A stretch of 6,489 nucleotides of DNA from CAZKMQ01 sp964554065 (GCA_964554065.1 CAZKMQ010000053.1:1-6489), one strand, 5' to 3'. Positions 1 through 4,891 are shown, counted from the stretch's first letter. The notes: generated by a model not told the origin, from the sequence alone. Program-made: numbers and translations.

Positions 1-103
1 ACCGGTCCGACGAGCGAGAGTAATGGAAATACTTGTATTTCCATTACCGAGCGAGGAGGATCGGTCTGCGAGCCCTGCAGGGGCGAGACAAGACCGGGTC
101 CGC
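1..103. repeat. Palindrome-rich GC-rich element (nested inverted and direct repeats)
   Basis: Bases 20-32 and 35-47 are perfect 13-bp arms (GTAATGGAAATAC) around a TT spacer. They are flanked by direct copies of CGAGCGAG at 11-18 and 48-55, and these by outer arms 1-8 (ACCGGTCC) and 58-65 (GGATCGGT), which pair with one G-U wobble. A second nested hairpin has arms CGGTCT (62-67) and AGACCG (91-96) around GCCC (72-75) and GGGC (81-84). The text ACCGG(G)TCCG occurs at both 1-9 and 94-103. This density of symmetry suits a dispersed palindromic intergenic element or a structured leader better than ordinary coding DNA. Whether it recurs in the genome cannot be seen here, and it may continue left of the window. 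Confidence 0.5.
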
Positions 104-190
104 ACTGTATTAGCGCTAATCTCTTTATTAGTAGTGGCACCACTATACTCCATAATACAATTATTGTCTAGAGCAGTTATCCATAATTAA
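2..190 (+). CDS. Possible C-terminal end of a rightward ORF, partial (low confidence)
   Basis: The frame starting at base 2 is open for 62 codons from the window edge to TAA at 188-190, where the stop overlaps the A-tract of the 189-226 terminator. An internal ATG lies at 23. The last half encodes a hydrophobic stretch that could be one membrane segment (about 25 residues beginning TVLALISLL). The first half is Arg/Ser/Glu-rich and is encoded by the palindromic element, which is unusual for real coding DNA. An open frame of this length is not rare by chance, and a good leftward promoter lies inside it at 142-170, so the two readings compete. No family is recognised. Confidence 0.25.
   Translation, partial: PVRRARVMEILVFPLPSEEDRSASPAGARQDRVRTVLALISLLVVAPLYSIIQLLSRAVIHN
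142..170 (-). promoter_or_regulatory. Putative leftward sigma70 promoter with overlapping inverted repeat
   Basis: On the minus strand a TAGACA -35 (165-170) and a TATAGT -10 (142-147) are separated by 17 bp, each with five of six consensus bases. The start would be near 135, reading left out of the window through the palindromic element. An inverted repeat TAGTGG-CA-CCACTA (132-145) overlaps the -10 and start, as an operator would. A perfect palindrome ATTAGCGCTAAT lies just downstream at 109-120. The gene served, if any, is outside the window. Confidence 0.4.
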
Positions 191-226
191 AAAGACCTTG
201 AATTCGTTAGAACTCAAGGTCTTTTT
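189..226. terminator. Bidirectional intrinsic terminator downstream of the lipoprotein gene
   Basis: Thirteen-bp arms AAAAAGACCTTGA (189-201) and TCAAGGTCTTTTT (214-226) pair perfectly. After one A-C mismatch, TTC/GAA extends the stem to a GTTA loop (206-209). Both strands end in a T tract. On the minus strand it lies 26 bases beyond the lipoprotein stop codon. On the plus strand it would end any rightward transcript stopping at 190. Confidence 0.9.
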
Positions 227-251
227 GCTCGGCCGTCATGGCCTTAGTTTG

Positions 252-1667
252 CTACGCGCAGCCGGCGTCCGGATCCTCCGGCGCGGTGTCACATGCGTCG
301 CCGCATGCGTCACCATCCGAGTTCTCCTGGCCGGGGTTGGCGTCGGTCGGGCAGTTGTCCACCGGCGAACCATCGCCCGGATCGGGCGGATCGGGCACGC
401 CGTCACCGTCGTCATCCTGGTCACACGCATCGCCGACGTTGTCGCCGTCGGTGTCTTTCTGATCCGGGTTATCGACACCCGGACAGTTGTCCACCGGCAC
501 GCCGTCACCATCAGTATCGAACACGCAGGTACCCTGCGGATTCTCGACCGTGATGTAGCACTCGAACCCAACGCCACAGACTGTCGGATCGCATGCGCTG
601 CCGCATACTGGATCCGTACCGCACACACCTGTGCAGTTCGGAGTACACGTTGCGCACTTGCCGTCCTGGCAAGACTTGTCCGCCTCGCCAAACTCGCACG
701 GTGTGCCGTTGTCTGCATCTGCTGCGCTCACGCACTTCCCATCGCTTGGGTTGCACGCGTCGCCCAAGGTACACACCTCGGAATCGTCGCAGTTCTTGGG
801 CGTACCTGAGCACTTTCCATCCGCACAAACGTCGGTTTCGGTGCATGCGTCGCCGTCATCGCAGTCGGCCGTGTTGTTGGTCTTGTCGCACTCGCCAGTT
901 TCGGTGTTGCACGATCCGTCCGTGCACGCGTCGCCGTCATCGCAGACCACGGGAACGCCATCTGCGCAACTGCCGTCGACACACTTGTCTCCGGTAGTGC
1001 ACTTGTCTCCATCGTCGCAGTCCAAGTCGAGATTCTTGTTGATGCAGCCACCGACGTCGCCACAGCCATCAGCTCCTGGAGTGCAGCACAGATCTTCTGT
1101 GCAACCCTCGCCGTCGTCGCATGCGCTGTTGCTCGGCGTGAATGTGCACCCGGTCGCCGGGTCACACGCGTCGGTCGTGCAGTCGATGCCGTCCTGGCAA
1201 GTCAGTGCTGCACCGGAAACACATGCGCTATCCGCGCACTTGTCATTCTCGGTGCAGGCGTCGCCGTCATCGCAAACGGCCGTGTTGGCCGCATTGACGC
1301 ATGCGTAGTCCTTGCAGGTATCGTCTGTGCACTCGTTGCCATCGTCGCAGTCGCTGTTGCTCAGGCACTTGATCTGCTCGGCACAGTTGTCCTTGTTCTT
1401 GTCGGACGTGTACGCGCAGTATCCCTTGTCGTCGCCGTCCTTCTTGAAACAGAAGTAGACGTCATCGAGCGCGCACGGATCGACTTCGCTGGGATCCCCA
1501 ACACAGTCTTCTGGCGCGGTACACTCCTCCAGTGGCGAAATCACGGTCTCGTGCTTTTGCATCTTGTTGATGTCGAGATTGGTATTCTCGTCGGCACATC
1601 CGACGAGAGACTGAAGGATCATCACACAGATGATCATGGAAACGCTACGATTCACGTAGTTTTTCAT
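252..1667 (-). CDS. Secreted cysteine-rich lipoprotein with CDDGxxCT repeats and C-terminal thrombospondin type 3 repeats
   Basis: This 471-residue protein begins with a basic n-region, a hydrophobic core and the lipobox LVGC (21-24), so lipidation at Cys24 and surface exposure are expected. It has about 60 cysteines, roughly one residue in eight. Eight copies of C-[DQ]-D-[GS]-x-x-C-T start near residues 107, 132, 157, 183, 217, 242, 269 and 293, mostly 24-27 apart. This is the pattern of Dictyostelium CTDC-type and myxobacterial disulfide repeats. A less regular Cys-rich part (324-381) precedes Asp-rich thrombospondin type 3 repeats (384-460; DTDGDG and DNCP motifs), which bind calcium in characterised proteins. 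No catalytic domain is visible, so the likely role is structural, adhesive or in surface interaction. The ATG has a Shine-Dalgarno AGGAG at 1676-1680, 8 bases upstream. It is monocistronic, between the promoter at 1858-1886 and the terminator at 189-226. G+C is higher than in dinB or lexA, partly because of Cys, Asp and Gly codons. Confidence 0.9.
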   Translation of the reverse strand: MKNYVNRSVSMIICVMILQSLVGCADENTNLDINKMQKHETVISPLEECTAPEDCVGDPSEVDPCALDDVYFCFKKDGDDKGYCAYTSDKNKDNCAEQIKCLSNSDCDDGNECTDDTCKDYACVNAANTAVCDDGDACTENDKCADSACVSGAALTCQDGIDCTTDACDPATGCTFTPSNSACDDGEGCTEDLCCTPGADGCGDVGGCINKNLDLDCDDGDKCTTGDKCVDGSCADGVPVVCDDGDACTDGSCNTETGECDKTNNTADCDDGDACTETDVCADGKCSGTPKNCDDSEVCTLGDACNPSDGKCVSAADADNGTPCEFGEADKSCQDGKCATCTPNCTGVCGTDPVCGSACDPTVCGVGFECYITVENPQGTCVFDTDGDGVPVDNCPGVDNPDQKDTDGDNVGDACDQDDDGDGVPDPPDPGDGSPVDNCPTDANPGQENSDGDACGDACDTAPEDPDAGCA

Positions 1668-1725
1668 CTTGAACTCTCCTATTGCTTACGCCAGTCTTTC
1701 AAACATAGCGGTTGGGCAGTGATTG

Positions 1726-1761
1726 GGAATGCACACCTTCTGCCCCTAGAGGCGTGCATCC
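1726..1761 (-). promoter_or_regulatory. Hairpin in the long 5' leader of the lipoprotein gene
   Basis: In the minus-strand transcript GGATGCAC (1761-1754) pairs with GTGCATTCC (1734-1726) with a single bulged U, and a GCC/GGC pairing is possible inside. It lies in a leader of about 184 nt between the predicted start near 1851 and the ATG at 1667. The leader also carries CTCCTT (1799-1794), complementary to the Shine-Dalgarno AGGAG. No known riboswitch class is recognised, and a regulatory role is inference. Confidence 0.35.
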
Positions 1762-1844
1762 ATACGAAATTCGCAGGTTTTTGGCCCAATTACAAGGAGC
1801 AAAAACCCACGATTTTCGTATATTTTTACACGAACTTTCTCCAT
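1746..1844 (-). CDS. Possible leader peptide (uORF), 32 codons
   Basis: The predicted transcript of the lipoprotein gene starts near 1851 and meets an ATG at 1842-1844 after only a few bases. This opens a 32-residue frame starting MEKVRVKIYE and ending at TAG 1746-1748. No Shine-Dalgarno precedes it, so translation would be almost leaderless. The stop falls inside the loop region of the 1726-1761 hairpin, and the frame covers the CTCCTT that could mask the downstream ribosome site. That arrangement would suit translation-coupled control. A chance short ORF is equally possible. Confidence 0.2.
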   Translation of the reverse strand: MEKVRVKIYENRGFLLLVIGPKTCEFRMDARL

Positions 1845-1857
1845 AAGAGAAGATTGC

Positions 1858-1886
1858 AGGTTACCACTAAACTAGAATTTTGTCAA
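1858..1886 (-). promoter_or_regulatory. Putative sigma70 promoter of the lipoprotein gene
   Basis: On the minus strand a perfect TTGACA -35 (1881-1886) is followed by 17 bp and a TAACCT -10 (1858-1863), which keeps the key T1, A2 and T6. The predicted start near 1851 gives a long leader to the ATG at 1667. It lies just downstream of the terminator of the putative RNA at 1939-2107, as expected for an independent unit. Confidence 0.5.
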
Positions 1887-1938
1887 TAGCTAAGAGATAC
1901 TCAAGGGCAAATTCTTTATTTTTACTCTAAATTTAAAC

Positions 1939-1960
1939 AAAAAAACACCGTATTATGGTG
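1939..1960 (-). terminator. Putative intrinsic terminator of the structured RNA
   Basis: The minus-strand transcript has CACC (1960-1957), a seven-base loop and GGTG (1949-1946), followed directly by seven U (1945-1939). The stem is only four pairs, so it is weak alone, but the long U tract and its position between two transcription units support the call. Confidence 0.5.
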
Positions 1961-2107
1961 AAATTGAGGTCGGACAGGTGAGCCAAGGCAACGCCTGAAC
2001 AAGCACGCGCACGTTGAACACGATCGGTAGAGCCTCTTTCGAACCTACCCACGATAGGCGTACAAACCATTTGGTAAATACAACTCCAACGATACAACCT
2101 GCCGACC
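1939..2107 (-). ncRNA. Candidate structured small RNA, about 170 nt, unassigned family
   Basis: The predicted start from the promoter at 2114-2143 falls exactly on the 5' arm of a closing helix. GGTCGGCAGG (2107-2098) pairs with CCTGTCCGACC (1978-1968), ten pairs with one bulged U. Inside, ACGCCUAUC (2061-2053) can pair with AGGCGU (1996-1991) plus GAU (2025-2023). The apical helix GGUAGG-UUC (2049-2041) pairs with GAG (2036-2034) and UCUACC (2031-2026) around a GAAA tetraloop (2037-2040). Weaker GAG/CUC and CCAA/UUGG pairings lie between the closing and inner helices. The 3' side region 2022-1997 can form its own small hairpin around ACG-UGCG-CGU. No long reading frame is present. Size and the single closed, elongated fold recall 6S RNA, but I see no diagnostic sequence. 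It lacks the SRP RNA AGCAG core, the RNase P motifs and the tmRNA tRNA-like end. It ends at the terminator 1960-1939. Confidence 0.5.
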
Positions 2108-2113
2108 ACTTAA

Positions 2114-2143
2114 AGTATGGCAGAAAAAAATAAGAGTTGTCAA
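2114..2143 (-). promoter_or_regulatory. Putative sigma70 promoter of the structured RNA
   Basis: A perfect TTGACA -35 (2138-2143) and a CATACT -10 (2114-2119, four of six consensus bases) are 18 bp apart on the minus strand, beginning 8 bases after the dinB stop codon. Six bases after the -10 lies G2107, the first base of the closing helix of the putative RNA. This coincidence of start and helix supports both calls. Confidence 0.55.
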
Positions 2144-2150
2144 GGTGTAG

Positions 2151-3347
2151 TTATGAAATCTTACGAAATCCCACTGCCTCTTTAGCATAATCCTGAGCAC
2201 CAGCCATTGCACCATGAAATACCGTGTACTCACCATACCGATCATTTAACCTATCCATAGCATTACTAATTCGCTCATCACGATAATCATCAAACAATCG
2301 TTGCTGCTGATTATCTTGTATAAGTCGTGATACACCAACACTTACTAGACGATATGGTGTGTGTACTATGGATTTGCTTATCATACGCATGGCAGCTTCG
2401 TATACTGAGTAACTTTGATTTATTCTTGGATTAAAATCCTCATGCACAGCATCCCCACTTCCATCTAAGCAGCGCCAAAAACAGAATATACGACCAGCCA
2501 TCTTATTCTGACGACGCAAACGACGACCTACACGCTCACACATCTTCATAAGGGTGCTAGCAAGCTCATCTGGTTTCGTAGTTTTAAACGGCAATGAATA
2601 TTGTGCACTAATAGACTTCTGATCAGTGATTCGATCTGTTTCTAATTCTTCATATTCTCTGCCATGCATCTTCAGCCATAATCCATACCCTGACTTACCA
2701 AATAATCGAAACAATTCTACAGCATCTGCATCATACAACTGATCAAGTGTATATATACCAACACCACGCAACTTCTTACCAATGGCTGGACCAATACCCC
2801 ACGCAGACTCGACCTCGCGACCAACATACCAGTTAGGTAAATCCTGAGGTGTGAGTACTACTAGCCCATCAGGCTTCATTGAATCTCCAGCAAGCTTAGC
2901 AAGAAATCGTGTTGGTGCAATACCAACAGATGCACGAAGCCACTCCCCGATCTCTGTACGCAACCGATGCTTAAGTAAATGCGCCAAAGCAATAGCCTCA
3001 TCAACACTGCGTGCTGACCAATCAATATTTACAAATGCCTCATCAATACTATATTGCTCAACAAGTGGCGAATATTGATGTAATAATTTCATAAATGCTT
3101 GTGAATACAAGCGATATGTCTTCGTACGACCTGTACGAGCGATAACGTGTGGACAACGCTCTTGGGCTTCTTTATAGGTCATACCGGTCTTAATACCAAA
3201 ATCACGCTTTGCTTCAACTGAGGAAGCAAGTACAACACCCTTAGGACTCATGTATGCCAAAACTACAACAGGCTTACAGCGCAAGGATGGATCAACCTGC
3301 TGCTCAACAGATGCAAAAAATGAATTCATGTCCATGTGTAAAATCAT
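2151..3347 (-). CDS. dinB: Y-family DNA polymerase (DinB/Pol IV type), translesion synthesis
   Basis: This 398-residue polymerase should copy past damaged template bases. The palm motif HMDMNSFFASVE carries Asp6 and steric-gate Phe11. YSIDEAF gives the catalytic pair Asp102-Glu103, and SVGIAPTRFLAKLAGD is the conserved finger/palm block. WGIGPAIGKKLRGVG is the helix-hairpin-helix DNA-binding segment, followed by the little-finger domain. A beta-clamp-type motif QQRLF lies at 348-352 with about 46 residues after it. The same frame reaches back to a TTG at 3365, but the ATG at 3345-3347 aligns with the usual DinB start (E. coli begins only two residues earlier), so I prefer it. Its ribosome site is weak (GGA about 11 bases upstream). 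It follows lexA on the same strand, with a terminator between them, so it needs its own promoter. E. coli dinB is SOS-regulated. The gene is A+T-rich compared with the lipoprotein. Confidence 0.95.
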   Translation of the reverse strand: MILHMDMNSFFASVEQQVDPSLRCKPVVVLAYMSPKGVVLASSVEAKRDFGIKTGMTYKEAQERCPHVIARTGRTKTYRLYSQAFMKLLHQYSPLVEQYSIDEAFVNIDWSARSVDEAIALAHLLKHRLRTEIGEWLRASVGIAPTRFLAKLAGDSMKPDGLVVLTPQDLPNWYVGREVESAWGIGPAIGKKLRGVGIYTLDQLYDADAVELFRLFGKSGYGLWLKMHGREYEELETDRITDQKSISAQYSLPFKTTKPDELASTLMKMCERVGRRLRRQNKMAGRIFCFWRCLDGSGDAVHEDFNPRINQSYSVYEAAMRMISKSIVHTPYRLVSVGVSRLIQDNQQQRLFDDYRDERISNAMDRLNDRYGEYTVFHGAMAGAQDYAKEAVGFRKIS

Positions 3348-3374
3348 ATGCAAAGATATCCACAAAATAATCTC

Positions 3375-3402
3375 TTGACGATGTTTTTTTATTCGTTATA
3401 AT
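3375..3402 (+). promoter_or_regulatory. Consensus plus-strand promoter in the dinB-lexA gap
   Basis: TTGACG (3375-3380), a 16-bp spacer and a perfect TATAAT (3397-3402) point rightward, opposite to both neighbouring genes. The start would be near A3410. No plus-strand protein gene follows. The transcript would meet the terminator hairpin at 3430-3467 within about 60 bases. Confidence 0.55.
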
Positions 3403-3424
3403 TCATCTCAGTCTCACTTGTTGA
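3395..3424 (-). promoter_or_regulatory. Possible dinB promoter overlapping the divergent promoter
   Basis: On the minus strand TCAACA (3419-3424; four of six) and TATAAC (3395-3400; five of six) are 18 bp apart, about 50 bases before the dinB ATG. The -10 shares the palindromic TTATAA core with the plus-strand promoter, so the two polymerase sites would exclude each other. The -35 sits inside the inverted repeat 3411-3427. Confidence 0.35.
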
Positions 3425-3427
3425 GAC
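3411..3427. promoter_or_regulatory. Inverted repeat GTCTCA-N5-TGAGAC, possible operator upstream of dinB
   Basis: A perfect 6-bp inverted repeat with a 5-base centre overlaps the possible dinB -35 and lies about 64-80 bases upstream of the dinB ATG. Size and position suit a dimeric repressor such as LexA. I do not find the same sequence upstream of lexA, which weakens that reading. It can also be an RNA hairpin on the plus strand. Confidence 0.3.
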
Positions 3428-3429
3428 AG

Positions 3430-3467
3430 AAAAACACCGGGGCGGCACTCCATCGCACGGTGTTTTT
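3430..3467. terminator. Bidirectional intrinsic terminator between lexA and dinB
   Basis: Perfect 10-bp arms AAAAACACCG (3430-3439) and CGGTGTTTTT (3458-3467) enclose an 18-base loop that can pair a little further. On the minus strand it ends lexA transcripts about 125 bases after the stop codon. On the plus strand it ends the putative small RNA. Confidence 0.85.
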
Positions 3468-3539
3468 CGTTTGCCTTTTAATTTCTCCCAAAGCACATGT
3501 GCATTGAGTTATTTTTGTTTTTGACACACCCTAAGAACT

Positions 3540-3559
3540 AGTGACGCCCATACGTCATT
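3540..3559 (-). other. Hairpin in the lexA 3' untranslated region
   Basis: Arms TGACG (3542-3546) and CGTCA (3553-3557) surround CCCATA, and two more pairs including a wobble are possible outside. No U tract follows on the minus strand, so it is not a terminator. A separate perfect palindrome GCACATGTGC lies at 3493-3502. Function is unknown for both. Confidence 0.25.
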
Positions 3560-3592
3560 ATTGATTGTATTAGATTGATTAATATTAATTAG

Positions 3593-4222
3593 TTATGCTG
3601 TACTAAACCGACGAATCACTGCTTTCACTACTCCTTGGATATTCGGATCCTGAACATAAATCGGATTCATTGTGCTATTTGCTGGTTGCAATCGGATACG
3701 TGCTTTCTCTCTATAAAACTTCTTTAACGTTGCATATGCGTTATCAAGTAATGCAACTACAACATCACCATTCTTTGGCGAAGGATTACGCTCCACAACT
3801 ACAAAGTCTCCATCAAAAATACCTTCTTCGATCATAGATTCACCACGCACTTGCAAAACATAAGAATTAAAGCTGTCCACAACAAAGTCAGCTGGTACTG
3901 CAATAGATTCTCCCTCATCTTCAACTGCTTCAATTGGCTCTCCAGCAGTAATCAATCCAACAAGCGGCAAAACAACACTTCGACCAGTACGCAACGACTT
4001 ATCAGTAAGCTCAATAGAGCGTGGTTGATTATGCTCGCGGGTCAAATAACCCTTACGCTCAAGATTTCCAATATGCTCATGTACTGTAGCTACAGAAGAC
4101 AGGCCAAACTCCTCACCAATCTCTTCAAATGAAGGAGAGTAATTACGCTGCATAGTGTAGTTCACAATGTAGTCTAAAATAGATTTTTGCTTTGGCGTAA
4201 GCATAGGATTGAAATTAATCAT
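3593..4222 (-). CDS. lexA: LexA repressor (SOS regulator, S24-type self-cleaving)
   Basis: This 209-residue repressor blocks DNA-damage genes until RecA-stimulated self-cleavage. The N-terminal winged helix-turn-helix (about 8-70) contains YSPSFEEIGEEFGLSSVATV, a typical LexA recognition unit. The cleavage bond is Ala93-Gly94 in ITAGEP. The catalytic dyad is Ser129 (VRGESM) and Lys167 (ATLKKF). Length is normal for the family. The ATG at 4220-4222 gives the longest product. A second ATG at 4202-4204 (MLTPKQK) matches where many LexA proteins begin, and neither has a clear Shine-Dalgarno, so the start is uncertain by six residues. A promoter candidate lies at 4319-4347 and repeated blocks at 4232-4324 may be autoregulatory. 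The pairing with dinB supports an intact SOS response. Confidence 0.96.
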   Translation of the reverse strand: MINFNPMLTPKQKSILDYIVNYTMQRNYSPSFEEIGEEFGLSSVATVHEHIGNLERKGYLTREHNQPRSIELTDKSLRTGRSVVLPLVGLITAGEPIEAVEDEGESIAVPADFVVDSFNSYVLQVRGESMIEEGIFDGDFVVVERNPSPKNGDVVVALLDNAYATLKKFYREKARIRLQPANSTMNPIYVQDPNIQGVVKAVIRRFSTA

Positions 4223-4231
4223 TGATGTATC

Positions 4232-4324
4232 ACGTATTGGACGCCCTAATGTTAAGTATAAAGAGGAGATGCAGCTGACGCGCTGCTATACGTAACGCCC
4301 AACACGGGATACGAAATAAGTATA
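4232..4324. repeat. Repeated sequence blocks and hairpins in the lexA leader and promoter
   Basis: Three short blocks occur twice in the same order: ACGTA (4232-4236 and 4290-4294), ACGCCC (4241-4246 and 4295-4300) and TAAGTATA (4253-4260 and 4317-4324). On the minus strand the last reads TATACTTA, a -10-like sequence. The stretch also has a GCAGC/GCTGC hairpin (4271-4275 with 4282-4286) and a CGTA...CCC/GGG...TACG hairpin (4291-4313). It may be a decayed duplication of a promoter or operator. No canonical E. coli or Bacillus SOS box is visible. Confidence 0.35.
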
Positions 4325-4347
4325 CCCGAAAGAAAACCGAAAGTCCA
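4319..4347 (-). promoter_or_regulatory. Putative lexA promoter
   Basis: On the minus strand TGGACT (4342-4347; four of six) and TATACT (4319-4324; five of six) are 17 bp apart, giving a leader of about 90 bases. CCGAAAG occurs at 4326-4332 and 4337-4343 within the spacer, 11 bp apart, about one helical turn, so it could be a protein-binding direct repeat. Confidence 0.45.
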
Positions 4348-4355
4348 TACAAGGT

Positions 4356-4364
4356 TGTGGATAA
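4356..4364 (-). promoter_or_regulatory. Single perfect DnaA-box sequence
   Basis: The minus strand reads TTATCCACA, the E. coli DnaA-box consensus, ending one base before the -35 of the divergent gene. A near match TTATCCATA occurs at 177-185. There is no cluster or AT-rich unwinding element, so this is not an origin. DnaA control of the orphan gene is possible but unproven. Confidence 0.3.
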
Positions 4365-4365
4365 C

Positions 4366-4394
4366 TTGACAAAATCGTCTTTTTATGTTATTAT
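4366..4394 (+). promoter_or_regulatory. Consensus sigma70 promoter of the orphan gene
   Basis: TTGACA (4366-4371), a 17-bp spacer and TATTAT (4389-4394) match consensus in 11 of 12 bases. The start near 4401 gives a leader of about 60 bases to the ATG at 4463. It excludes an ATG at 4385, which lies upstream of the start. Confidence 0.75.
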
Positions 4395-4462
4395 CTACAG
4401 TTCAAATCACCCTGAAAACAGAGCTGATTCTGACAATGTTCACCGCTCATTTAGGAGAAACA

Positions 4463-4864
4463 ATGGGCAGCAAAGAGAAAACAGAGAAAATTGCAATCCT
4501 CGGTCGCCGAGACATTCAGGGCTACCAAGGACATGGCGGCTCAAAAGGCCGCTTGGAAAAAGCACTGGATCAAGGCTACACCGTGATCGTGGTGTGCAAT
4601 GGTCGTGATTTCGGCATGTACGACCTCTGGTGGCTAGAGCTGCTAGACAAGGGGAACGTATTCCGGCCAAGCCCGCGTGATCCGAACAGCCAGTACCCGG
4701 ATCGCATTGCAGAATGGCGAGAGGCTTGGGAAAAGATTTTCAAACGCTTCGGCGTTGAATTCCCTGCTTTGCGAGAAGAGGTCAACGACCGGCGCTCATG
4801 GAACAATCCATACTCGATCGCGGAAGAGTTCTTCCCGAACTGGGCGAACGCCAAAAGACTCTAG
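4463..4864 (+). CDS. Orphan hypothetical protein, 133 residues
   Basis: I do not recognise this family. The ATG at 4463-4465 has an AGGAG ribosome site five bases upstream (4453-4457) and lies downstream of the promoter start, so I prefer it to the in-frame ATG at 4385. The protein has no signal peptide or membrane segment and is probably cytosolic. A KIAILGRR strand near the N-terminus and TVIVVCNGRDFG around residues 40-52 look like strands of a small alpha/beta fold, with a Gly-rich turn (GHGGSKG) between. The rest is charged and aromatic, with six tryptophans, including a WW pair and an AEWREAWEKIFKRFG helix. The gene is monocistronic between a near-consensus promoter and a strong terminator, so expression may be high. 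It is more G+C-rich than the flanking lexA and pyk. Confidence 0.8.
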   Translation: MGSKEKTEKIAILGRRDIQGYQGHGGSKGRLEKALDQGYTVIVVCNGRDFGMYDLWWLELLDKGNVFRPSPRDPNSQYPDRIAEWREAWEKIFKRFGVEFPALREEVNDRRSWNNPYSIAEEFFPNWANAKRL

Positions 4865-4891
4865 CACGACCATTCATCATCTCTCACAACC

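Larger units (their letters stand above)
3410..3467 (+). ncRNA. Candidate very small RNA, about 58 nt, two hairpins
   Basis: From the predicted start near A3410 the RNA would consist almost wholly of structure. The first hairpin is GTCTCA (3411-3416), loop CTTGT, TGAGAC (3422-3427). After AG comes a terminator with arms AAAAACACCG (3430-3439) and CGGTGTTTTT (3458-3467). No coding capacity is visible and no family is recognised. The alternative is that the first repeat is a protein-binding site and the promoter is incidental or gives an aborted transcript. Confidence 0.35.

Noticed and set aside
1..150. T-box or other known riboswitch in the leftward leader
   Set aside because: The AGTGGTGCCACT text only loosely resembles a T-box antiterminator and would be at the wrong end of the leader.
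198..1308. Long plus-strand frames opposite the lipoprotein gene (198-809, 293-553, 593-997, 631-1308)
   Set aside because: They are antisense shadows of the repetitive Cys/Asp-rich gene, with low-complexity His/Ser/Arg-rich translations and no ribosome sites.
1551..1889. Plus-strand frame across the lipoprotein leader
   Set aside because: It begins inside the lipoprotein gene and runs through its ribosome site and promoter, with no supporting signals.
1939..2107. Identity as SRP RNA, tmRNA or RNase P RNA
   Set aside because: The SRP AGCAG asymmetric-loop core, the tmRNA tRNA-like 3' end and the conserved RNase P motifs are all absent.
2045..2245. Minus-strand 66-codon frame overlapping the dinB end and the putative RNA
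   Set aside because: It starts inside dinB in another frame, and the second half is the translation of the RNA helices.
3348..3365. TTG start at 3365 for dinB
   Set aside because: It adds six residues not usual in the family, and the ATG at 3345-3347 gives the normal DinB N-terminus.
4269..4295. Eight-codon plus-strand frame after GAGGAG upstream of lexA
   Set aside because: The purine run touches the ATG with no spacing and no promoter is placed for it.
4385..4462. ATG at 4385 as start of the orphan protein
   Set aside because: It lies within the promoter, upstream of the predicted transcript start, and lacks a ribosome site.
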